The notes under the pieces: generated by a model | Databases searched by the model: none | Seen by the model: only the letters and a program-made list of their open reading frames with translations | Told to the model about the DNA's origin: nothing | Assembly (NCBI GenBank): GCA_023238725.1 | Contig: CM041547.1 | Location: 19,911,144 to 19,975,143 of the forward strand | Source: Scortum barcoo | Lineage: Eukaryota > Chordata > Actinopteri > Centrarchiformes > Terapontidae | Direction: 5' to 3' | DNA length: 64,000 bases | Program-made: the position numbers and the translations under genes | In this document: positions 21,951 to 30,818 of the stretch, in pieces | Layout: each line of letters starts with the position of its first letter | Numbering within the stretch: position 1 is the first letter of the stretch

Positions 21951-24569
21951 TTACTGAGTGAACTGAGGAGGCATGGGGTACGGCACCAGCGGTGGGGGGT
22001 GCTGCTGCGGAGCCTGTGCCTGGGGGAAAGGGAATGGGGTATGAGTCGGAGCCGCCTGTGCTCCACTCTTAGCAGCAGCAAACTGCTGGGCCTGGAAGTT
22101 GTTCTGGCTTCCAAAGGCTCCTGTTTGGTTGTTAAAGTTGGACTGTCCGTTACCATTGTAGCTGCCTCCGCTGAAACCATTGCTGGTATTGCCCCCATAG
22201 CCTCCATTCTGGGAATTTGTGCCAAAAGCCTTACTTGGTCCGTTGTCAAACCCTCTGCCATTATCCCTGTCCCTAAAACTGCCAAAATCACGCCTTCCTG
22301 AATACCTATCCCGGCGGTCATCTCTATAGTCACCACCTCTGCCTCCCCTTGAACGACCTGGAAAAGGAAACAAAGCTTTTCAGAGACATGCCTACAGTCA
22401 CAGAACAAATGTTTAATGGAAAAAGTAGTTTGAGATACCGATAAGTTCATTAAGATGAACCCATCCACTTCTCAGAACAAAAAAAAAAAAAAAGAGAGCA
22501 GCAGAGGAAAAAGTGGCTGCAGTTCACAGCACAGTTTCTGTATCTCACCAATTAGATTTACCTCCTCTGTCTTCCGCCATTTGGAGGAGCTTGGGGTTGA
22601 TTGCCTGGTTGGCCTCGCGGAGCACAGAGATGAGGTCACTGGCCTGCCTCATGTTGTTTGGGGTGAAGAAGGTATAAGCTGTGCCTGTCTTTTGGCTACG
22701 AGCCGTTCTGCCAATGCGGTGGATATAGTCCTCAGAGTTGTTGGGGTAGTCAAAGTTGATGACAAATTTCACATCTTCAACATCTGTAAGATTGTGGTGC
22801 GGTGTGGCATAAAGGAAAAGGAGGGAGAGCACACAAAGACGTGCGCCAGCGCCACCACGACAACCAGATCAAAAACAAAGAAGCCAAGTTAGTATTGTCA
22901 AGAGGTTGGGAAGGCTGGTAAATCCACAAGGCTGCAAAAGACTAGCATTAGACAAATATTTACTCCACGGGGAGACTACGGTGGGAAAAGAGAAACGATG
23001 CACACTCCATCGGCTTCCAATCCAGTGGAATAAAATAAAAACCCTCCCCTGTTGAACCACGGCCAAACCACCCTAAGAAAGAATGGATCAGAAGTCTTAC
23101 CATTTTTTGGAGTATGCATTCACTAGTCCATTCCCATTGCAGCACACGCCCCAAATATTGTCAAGTGACCCACAGGTGTCCTACACAGTAGGGCTGCTAT
23201 GCACACTACTGCCTCCTATTGTGCGTGATCTAGCACTTAACCAAGGTCCCTTTGTCACGCACCCACGAGCTGCTTGCTATAAAGCTCACACTGCAGTGTC
23301 TCTTGCCAAGAAACTGGAGATCTGAACCAATTTGCAGGATGCCTACAAACACCCTCGGCATGGCAAGATTTATCCAGACCCCGTGTTCACTTGATCATAA
23401 TGTCTCTCGTTGGCAGGTCTCGACATGACTTTGAAACGCAGGCGAGGGAGGAGTGTGAGCTTGGATTTTGTCCAAGTGTGTCCAACTAGCATGTCCCACT
23501 GTCACCAAAAGCGCCAGTAGCCATGTCATTACAGAGGTGAAGGTATGATCGATCTGACAGACTGGTCTTCCGACAGAAGTTTAGGAAACTGCAACATTAA
23601 CGCCACCCATGCTTTACAACGAGTCTACACAACAAAAAGCACCTCCCAAATGACTCATATGGCTTGCAGTGCAGTGCCCAAACATACATGCAAGACAATA
23701 GGAGACAGTAGCTGGGGCTTTGAGCTGGGATGGTTACAGAGCCTGGGTGTGTGAAGCAGTCCAAACCATTGCCAGAGAACAGACGAGCGTGGGGGAGGAA
23801 CTGTGGCCAGCCCTCAACTCGTTCCCCTTTTTAGGCAGGCCGGCACGTTATGCTGCACTTGGGCCTGGTCACCTCTGTATATCTGCACGACTGGGAGACC
23901 CGTGCCTCGCCAGTCAGACACCTCCAAGATCCTCCTTCCCCTCACCTCCAAGAATCCTCCTTCCCCCTCTGGAGACCTGGGCTTGTCATGCCAAGGCCCT
24001 GCCACATAGACTGCTCCTTCAGGTCAGGGGAGAAACTCAGAAAGAAGCAGAAGAGTTAAAGAAAGCAAATACACTTTCTTTTAGAAAATACATTAAGAGT
24101 ACAAAACTGTTCAGGGAGGATACTGACCTAGACCCCTGGAGGCAACATCTGTAGCAATGAGAATTGGAGCCTTTCCATACTTGAACTCTAAAAATGAAAA
24201 GAATAAAAATGACATGACAAAGATGTTCCCCAGATGAACATGAATGACCAGTGGCTTAAAGTTACTGATGATGCAAGTTTACCATTGAGAACCCAGTCTC
24301 TTTCCTGCTGGCTCTTATCTCCATGGATTCCCATAGCTGGCCAACAAAAAAAAAAAAAAAAAAAAAAAAGGATGTAAGCAATCAATGTTAATCTACAAAA
24401 CTAATTGAAAACTGAAAAAGTTCACACTGTCAATCAGTATTTTCATTCTAACTCTTACCCATCTCTTCTCATCCTCCTGGTGAGGTCATCACAGCGCCTC
24501 TTTGTCTCTACAAAGATGATGGTCTTATTCTCTTTCTCACTCATGATTTCCTCAAGCAGACGGATGAGT
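21951..24569 (-). CDS. ddx5: ddx5 exons 9-13: RecA lobe 2 and C-terminal tail
   Basis: These exons encode residues about 331-617. The exon at 24459-24569 ends in RRMRRDG. The next exon must start WPAMGIHGDKS, which fixes its acceptor at 24345/24346 as TG. The exon at 24128-24187 ends just inside motif V (ATDVASRGL), and the 1344-base intron 22784-24127 separates it from the exon with motif VI. The last exon encodes a low-complexity tail rich in Gly, Asn, Gln and Arg with SRGGRGG, likely an RNA-binding and phase-separation-prone region. Confidence 0.92.
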
Positions 24570-26954
24570 CTTTTAGAGAGGGGGAAAAAAAAGAAAAAAA
24601 AAAATGTTAGAGATGTATCATAGTCACCCATAGCTATGGAGACATCAGCTTCAACAGCACTTGCAGTTTTCACCATGGGGATGTTACTCACTTGTTCTCC
24701 TTCTCTCCATCGTTGCAGACATCCACTATCTGCAGGATGTTGTGGTTGGCACTGAGTTGCAGGGCCCCGACATTGATCTGAACATACTCCTTCAGGAAGT
24801 CTTCCGCCAGCTGACGAACCTCTTTCGGCCAAGTGGCACTCCACATCAGAGTCTGACGGTCAGGCTACAGAAACAGCAAAAATTTGAAACGATCAGTAAC
24901 AACTACTAAGACAGCATTCAGCTTCAGCAGATGTGTCGATAACTGCAGGGAAACTAAAAACATACTCTGATTTGGTCAACAATTTTCCGAATCTGCGGTT
25001 CAAAGCCCATGTCCAGCATTCTGTCAGCCTCATCCAATACGAGGTAAGTGCATCGGCGGAGGTTCGTCTTTCCTGCTTCGAGGAAGTCGATGAGCCTTCC
25101 TGGGGTGGCGATGCATATCTCCACACCTTTAAGAGAAAAGTCTCTGAGTACTAAACCACTGAAACAATATTGTGTGTGCAAAAACAAAAGGGCTACAATA
25201 CCTCTTTCCAGGTCACGAATCTGGGGTCCCTTGGGTGCTCCTCCATAGATACAGGTGGACTTGAGGCGAGAAGCTCTGCCATATTCTGCGGCCACCTGTT
25301 GCACCTGCTGTGCCAACTCACGGGTAGGGGCTAGCACCAAGCACTGTGAAGGAAATGAAAATGAAAAATGAAATAGTTTCAATACAAATAGTCAGTCTGC
25401 TATGAGAAAGCCATGTAAATCAATGTGATATCTCTTGATTACTCACAATAGGACCATCTCCACGTTCCAGGAAAGGCTGATGGTTGATGTGCACAATAGC
25501 GGGCAACAAATACTGGAGAGCCAAAAAAAAAAAAAAAACTTACATGACACAAATAATGAACATAACCACACCCTCAGTGATATGAATGCCTGCATAAGTC
25601 ATTAAATACCTAAACCAATCCCAACTTACAGAAAGCGTTTTGCCAGAGCCAGTCTGGGCGATGCCGACCATGTCCTTGCCACTGAGAGCCAGAGGCCAGC
25701 CCTGAGCCTGGATGGGTGTTGGTTCAGTCCATTTCTGCTGGTCGATCACATCCATCACATAAGCTGGAAAACAAAAACAGTTAAATGAAATGCACCAAAC
25801 TTCCTTAGTTGTGTGTGTTTCAATTGTTTAACACGTCCACATTGCACACTTACATGGGAAGTTTGCTTCATGAAACTTTGTGATTGGGTTGGGGCACTCT
25901 CTCCCCTTGAATGTAATGGTTTTGGACCTTCTGTACTGTTCGACTTCTTGCTGCAAGATAAGAATAAATGAAACAAGTTCAGTGGTCATAACCGATTGCA
26001 TAACAGCAACACGTGCAGGAGGAGCACATTTCCACCAGTGTTGCATAACAACTCAAGCACCATGCTGGCTACATACCGGAGTCCTCCGGGCGACGTCGGG
26101 ATGCTGCTGATAAAAGTTTTTCTCAAACTTTGGGAGCTCGTCCAGGTTCCATTGTTTCTTCCGCAGCCGATCGCCGGGATTGCCAAACTTTCCTCCACCC
26201 CCACCTCGGTTGCCCCCAAAGCGAGGCGGGCCGCCGCCATATCTGCAATTAAAAAGCGAGACTTTTAGTTTACAGTCACGTTTGGCGAATCGTTACCGGC
26301 GCCGACAGCAGCGATTTAACACGACGCCCGTCTGAACTGCGTCATTCAAGGGAACTATATAGCTGCCATATACTTTCCAGCCAGCAGAGGAACAATGGAA
26401 AAAACAGCCGGCATTTTGAATCCGCATTCATGGCTGCCACATGGCGAAAAGCCGACTAGCCAGCTGTGTTAGCATCACCACTCACTTTAGCCACAGAGTG
26501 TACAAATAGCTGTACCCTAATAAAAGTATGTTTAATCAAGAAGTTTACGGGTATCCAGGATTATCGGTGTGAGTTAAAGGTTGTTGTGTCGATAAACGGT
26601 ACAAAAGAGTGAAGCTAGCGTGAAGCCGCCGTGTCGGGGCACGAGGCCAAACTAGGCCCGGAGCCAAAGACAACGGGCTGCGTCCACCGGCCGGGCCTCA
26701 CCGGGTCAATAAAACACAGAAACCGCCGGTTTAAACATCGGTATAGTCTCACTTAACAACTAAAAGCGAATTAAGACGTCTCCCTCTGTAAAAATCTGTA
26801 AAAATACCGAGTGAACCGGTTCTTTTCTTGGTTTTAAATCTTGACAGCCATTTTTTTTTACAAACCCACACGATGTAAAACGTTTAAAAACGAGTACTCA
26901 CCCTCTATCTCTGTCTCTTTCTCTGCCGCGGTCTCTGTCGGAATATCCAGGCAT
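21951..26954 (-). CDS. ddx5: DEAD-box ATP-dependent RNA helicase DDX5 (p68), complete, 13 coding exons
   Basis: DDX5 is a nuclear ATP-dependent RNA helicase acting in splicing, microRNA processing, ribosome biogenesis and transcriptional co-regulation. Coding exons, 5' to 3' on the - strand: 26902-26954, 26077-26242, 25854-25950, 25630-25763, 25447-25512, 25202-25343, 24966-25126, 24692-24864, 24459-24569, 24283-24344, 24128-24187, 22562-22783, 21951-22357. The sum of 1854 bases gives 617 residues; human DDX5 has 614. Motifs: Q-motif Gln124, motif I AQTGSGKT 141-148, PTRELAQQ 178-185, TPGRL 226-230, DEAD 250-253, SAT 282-284, FVET 350-353, motif V ATDVASRGLD 400-409, motif VI HRIGRTAR 430-437. 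The tail is RGG/Asn/Gln-rich and ends YPMPPQFTQ, like the DDX5 ending and unlike the poly-proline ending of DDX17. The acceptor of the exon at 24283-24344 is non-canonical. Confidence 0.95.
22784..24127 (-). other. ddx5: ddx5 long intron between helicase motifs V and VI
   Basis: This 1344-base intron is the longest in the gene; the others are under 0.7 kb. It splits the Asp codon completing motif V. Read-through from the upstream exon meets an in-frame TGA at 24111-24113, five codons past the donor, so a retained-intron mRNA would lack motif VI and the tail. ORFs in the intron show no family resemblance. Confidence 0.8.
24346..24369. repeat. Poly(A)24 homopolymer (poly-T on the ddx5 sense strand)
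   Basis: A run of 24 A at 24346-24369 is the pyrimidine tract of the ddx5 intron when read on the - strand. It directly abuts the non-AG acceptor. Confidence 0.9.
24692..26954 (-). CDS. ddx5: ddx5 exons 1-8: N-terminal extension and RecA lobe 1
   Basis: These exons encode residues 1 to about 331. The N-terminus is an Arg/Asp repeat (MPGYSDRDRGRERDRDRG) and a Gly-rich stretch, followed by the conserved LRKKQWNLDELPKFEKNFY segment. The Q-motif and motifs I, Ia, Ib, II (DEAD) and III (SAT) then form the ATP-binding lobe. All introns are short (about 75-660 bases) with canonical GT-AG ends. The start codon is the first ATG of the reading frame, matching the family. Confidence 0.93.
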
Positions 26955-27130
26955 TTTGTAAACAAGTTGTATAAATAAAAAAAAAAAAGATAAATAGGCT
27001 ACTCTGTGGCTCAACCGCAGTCTAAAAAACTCGACCGGCAGCGATGCTGAAATGCCGGTAACGTAAAAATGAGGCCCGGTTTATAGCGAGAGGAAGTCCC
27101 CCTTCCCACGTATTCATCCGCCGTACGGGA
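26955..27130 (-). promoter_or_regulatory. ddx5: ddx5 5' UTR and core promoter
   Basis: A TATA-like CTATAAACC lies on the - strand (TTTATA at 27080-27085), about 130 bases before the ATG. Initiation about 30 bases downstream would give a 5' UTR near 95 bases. The surroundings are richer in CpG than the window average (GCCGGTAACG, TCGACCGGCAGCG). Placement is inferred from motif and spacing only. Confidence 0.45.
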
Positions 27131-27444
27131 TTCAACTTCGGATTCAATCGACACATTAAAAAGAGTCTTAAATTCACTTTAAATACTTGATATACTTTAT
27201 AAACCAAGTTAGAGCAGACGGAACATAAATTTATTATTTATTAAATCACACGCACACATTGTTTAAGGGTTAGAGTCTAAAGAGAATCAATGTATAGAGC
27301 TGTTGGAAAGGCAGCTTGTATTTCCGTTGCTTTGTGTGTGTGTTTTTTTTTTTTTACAAAAATACCCAAAGCTCTTCGTTTTCTGTGGCTCTTTTTTTTT
27401 TAACTCATTTTATTTCACGATAGCAACAGACTTGGCGGACGGAT

Positions 27445-27600
27445 ATGTACGAGACAGAAAAGGGTGATTCGGCTCTGTCTCCGCTTCCGATAGATGCCGG
27501 TAAGTGACGTCATCAGGACCAACCCAAACATGAAAGAGCTTTTTTAAAATCTTTTTTGTTTTTTTAAACAGATTTACTGTGCTCTGTGTGATGGATTACC
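27445..27600 (+). ncRNA. Possible divergent spliced transcript opposite ddx5
   Basis: On the + strand, 0.5 kb from the ddx5 ATG, an ATG at 27445 opens 18 codons that end at an ideal donor (GCCG then GTAAGT at 27500). A T-rich tract and AAACAG acceptor follow at 27571, giving a 72-base intron. The joined frame stops after 24 codons, so any product would be a tiny peptide or, more likely, the RNA is non-coding. In human, CEP95 starts divergently from the DDX5 promoter; this peptide does not resemble the CEP95 start. It could be a promoter-associated transcript, a remnant first exon, or chance. Confidence 0.25.
27505..27512. promoter_or_regulatory. Perfect CRE palindrome TGACGTCA
   Basis: The full CREB/ATF consensus palindrome lies about 550 bases upstream of the ddx5 start codon, inside the possible divergent intron. 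It suggests cAMP/ATF-responsive control of the shared upstream region. An 8-base site can occur by chance. Confidence 0.4.
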
Positions 27601-28200
27601 ACTCAGTAAATGTACAATCAAATGTTTAGAGTTATTAAGGATGGTGTTGATATGAAATGAGGATGTGGAAGTTCAATGTGTGGCAGAAAGCAGAACATAA
27701 ACAGAGGCCTCTAGGTAACCTCTGAGCTCAAAGGTGAATCACATGACTTTTATTTATACTACACTACACCATAAAATACAATACAGTGTAAGACAAAACA
27801 TGCAAACACTGTACGTTTATATTTTTGTAGCTTTAAGGTACTTTTTTCATTCTTGAACTCTTCCTGATGAAGTCTTCAATACTCTCTCCAGTCTGTGTAG
27901 AAAGTTTAAGACATCTCTGTGGTCTGATGCAGAACAACAAAACCTGTACTTGACACCGTTCCTCAAACAGCTCTGCTCTTTGTCATTGTGCACCCCTTTT
28001 TCCCTGCCCCCCTCCCACCACCCTCTGAGCCATCTGCCACACATTTTAATCCACAGTGGTATCAGTGGGTGGTCGGGGGAGGGCGCGGACCATTCAGATA
28101 TAAAGCGTGGACAGACACCGGACATTATTCTCAGCCAGTATGGTACTTAACAAGCCTGATAAACTGATCTAATGCAAATGATTTCCGTCGCTGTGCTTTA
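27600..28200. other. Gap between ddx5 promoter and smurf2 3' region
   Basis: This is where CEP95 would be expected from mammalian gene order. I see no exon-like sequence of it. TTTATT at 27749-27754 is a possible distal poly(A) signal for leftward smurf2 transcripts. Confidence 0.4.
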
Positions 28201-30818
28201 ACATGCTCTTGTATTTGCACAGCTGTTATAAGCATCCCCGCAATTATTCAGACTTAAACAACTTTCTTCCATACGACATTTGAAAGAAGCAGACAGAAAG
28301 AGGACAGGACATGTCTTTGTACAAGGCCTTACATTGTTAGACAAAGGCAAGTTTAATTAGAACTAATTACACAAAATAAAATACTCTTACAAAATGATAG
28401 TGTTAACATAAATCAAATTGCATCAGTCAGCTATGAGAGATATAGTCCTGCTAGTGGATCATGCTATTAAAAACAAAACAAAACAAAAAAAAAAAAACAA
28501 GAGCGGCATCTCTCAACTTTGACTCGTTTCATAAAAAGTTCAGTTCTTCAACGAGAGGCAGCTACAGGGTGATGCTGAGCGATATGTAGTGTAGGAACAG
28601 ACAGTAGGGCGATCAGCTTGTGCACTGGACTCAAGAAAAAAAAAAAAAAAAAAGGCGAATGAGCATCAGTTACAGAAGCCACCGTTAAACACACACGGCG
28701 ACCTCGCTCTGTTTGTGTGCAACATCGCTTTTCGTTTCAAGAAAATCTTCTTCTACTTAAGTTAAAGATAAATTACAGGTCGTTTGATCCACATATATGA
28801 ACAATATCTTATTACTGTACAAAGCACCATCTGAGGACACTTTTCATTTTGCATACACATTAAAGAATGGAAATCAATAGTTCATCATTTTGTGTGTTTT
28901 CTTTTTTCTTTTTTTTTTGTGTATGCAAACGTTAAGAACAGTCCACGGTCATAGAGATTGCTAGACAGGCAGCATCTTTTGAAAACATTCAAGAATTTCA
29001 TTTCATTTTTAAATCTTAGAAAACAATCCCCCATTTCTCTAAATAAAAACATTACTGATAGGACTGTGTAGCAGGCTAAAACACAGGTTCATCTCATTCA
29101 CTTCCCTTTCAACCAAAAGCACATATGGACACATGCAACGATTACTGTGTGTTCAACGGTCTCCTGTGGGCAAAACAAGTTAAAACGACAAGACTTTTTT
29201 TAAACCCCATCGACATTCAGGAACTCGAGACAAATGGTCAGAATTAGTTTCTTGTCAGTCATCAAATCAAAAAAGGACATCACAAACTACATATGACATC
29301 TCCTGAGAGTGTGGCTCTTGGTTTCTTGGAAATGTTTTGTGGCCACAAGCAAGTGTGAGCGTGAGTAGTGTGTTGTGCACTTGAAGCAGTAGAATGCCAG
29401 TGAGTAAGGTCGCCAATAGAAGACAAACATTAATGCTATTTAGCACCACATGGTTGGAAGGTAGTAGAGGTTTTTCTTTTTTCAACAACAACAATGTGGA
29501 GGCAGCACAAAATAGATAATGACGGACTTTGGACTCCTTTGAACAGAATACCATTAGAAAATAATGGTAGGTTTCAGGCTTGTGACTTTAATATAGCCCA
29601 GCTACAAATGACGAACTGTTTAAAAAAAAAAAAAAAGGGTAACAGAAGGGAAACGCCATCATATATAGCTCCAAGATAAAATCAGTAGAATTTAAAGGGT
29701 CTGCTCAATATTTGCAAAGATTCATTCATTCAAGGGCAAAAAGTTTTTTTTTTTGCCCTTGAAGACACACCTCTTCTCACACAGTACGAGAGAGGTCATG
29801 TCAGGAAATAAACCACAGCATTCGTAAGTGAAGTTCAGTCAAGCTAAATTCTGTTTTCACAAATTGTCTTCTATAATTTAAACAGTAACACTTAACATTT
29901 AAAAGATTTTATTCTTTTTTTACTGTAACAATGGAAAGGGCTTTCTGAAATATAACAGCAATAAATTATATATATTATATAGAATTTTATTGTTTCTTTT
30001 TCAATTTTCCCTGTTATATAAAAATAACACATTTCAAGCTCTTCGTTCATTTATTCATTCTCAAACAAAACTAATTGTCAAACGGGTGAAACAGGGTTCA
30101 TGGGATTGCAGCTCTAATTGTTGGGCAGCGACTCAGGAGCAGATGTCCCTGCTGCTGTCTTTGGAGAGGGTTGTAAACAGTCGGGCTGGGCCTAATTCAG
30201 TCTCTAGTCTTGCCTTCTTGTTCCTGTTTTCCAGCCTTGGCGTCGCTGATGGTCCCAGCGTGATCACTCTGAGGCACCGAACAGCCCGAGTCACTCTGCA
30301 TCCAAATTTAGTGTTTCTAGTTGGTTGTGGTAACCATTAATAACCCTGTACTCTAGCATACAAACCAGTCTTGTTAATGTGGCTTCAGAGTGGACTGACC
30401 TTGTGTTCTGCTTGGTAAGATGGAGCATTGCTACATGGGATACAGTCGATTTTTATAAATGCTAAAATGAACTTGGAAAAAAAAAAAAAAAAAAGGAAGA
30501 GCCGGCAAATTTTGCAGGTTCCACGAGTTAGTAAATAGTCTGAGTTATTAGCAGCTGAAGAGATCCTTTTCAATGATAAAAAAAGACATAAGGGAGGGCT
30601 GGAGGGTCTTAAAAAAAACAGAGTCAGATGACATTTTCTGGTCTTCTTGGCCCGCCCTCCCTTAGCTTGGCCACGTGTCCCCAGGAAGTATGGGCATCCC
30701 TGGGTGAAGCAACCATGGCTGACCCCCGTCTGAGCGGACTGATTTGTAGGGGGGGGGGTTCATCTCGGCTGAACCACGTTGCTCCTGGTTGTTGCTGAGC
30801 TCCGCCTGCGTCGGTGAC
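28200..30818 (-). other. smurf2: Probable long smurf2 3' UTR
   Basis: The sequence after the smurf2 stop is AT-rich without coding potential. AATAAA on the - strand occurs at 30050-30055, 29986-29991 and 29908-29913, and further left at 27749-27754. SMURF2 mRNAs in other vertebrates have 3' UTRs of kilobases, so the UTR may reach 28 kb or beyond. Several sense-strand poly-U runs of about 13-18 bases occur (near 28480-28500, 28635-28654, 29620-29635, 30478-30494). A 12-bp hairpin is at 29731-29761. Confidence 0.4.
29731..29761. other. Perfect 12-bp stem / 7-base loop hairpin
   Basis: CAAGGGCAAAAA at 29731-29742 is exactly reverse-complementary to TTTTTGCCCTTG at 29750-29761, with a 7-base T-rich loop. 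It lies in the probable smurf2 3' UTR, where the RNA form could be a protein-binding stem-loop. It is too short for a microRNA precursor. Confidence 0.7.

Noticed and set aside
21887..22468. 193-codon - strand ORF overlapping the ddx5 last exon
   Set aside because: It is an out-of-frame reading of the Gly/Arg/Gln-rich ddx5 tail; the true frame gives the DDX5 C-terminus.
24188..24385. Reading frame running through the T24 tract into WPAMGIHGD, with seven Phe
   Set aside because: It would insert a hydrophobic stretch into the conserved helicase core; treated as intron, but kept as an alternative in the GT-TG finding.
25540..25758. Reading ddx5 as its paralogue ddx17
   Set aside because: The core alone is ambiguous, but the N-terminus, the YPMPPQFTQ-type ending, the lack of a poly-proline tail and the smurf2 neighbour all favour ddx5.
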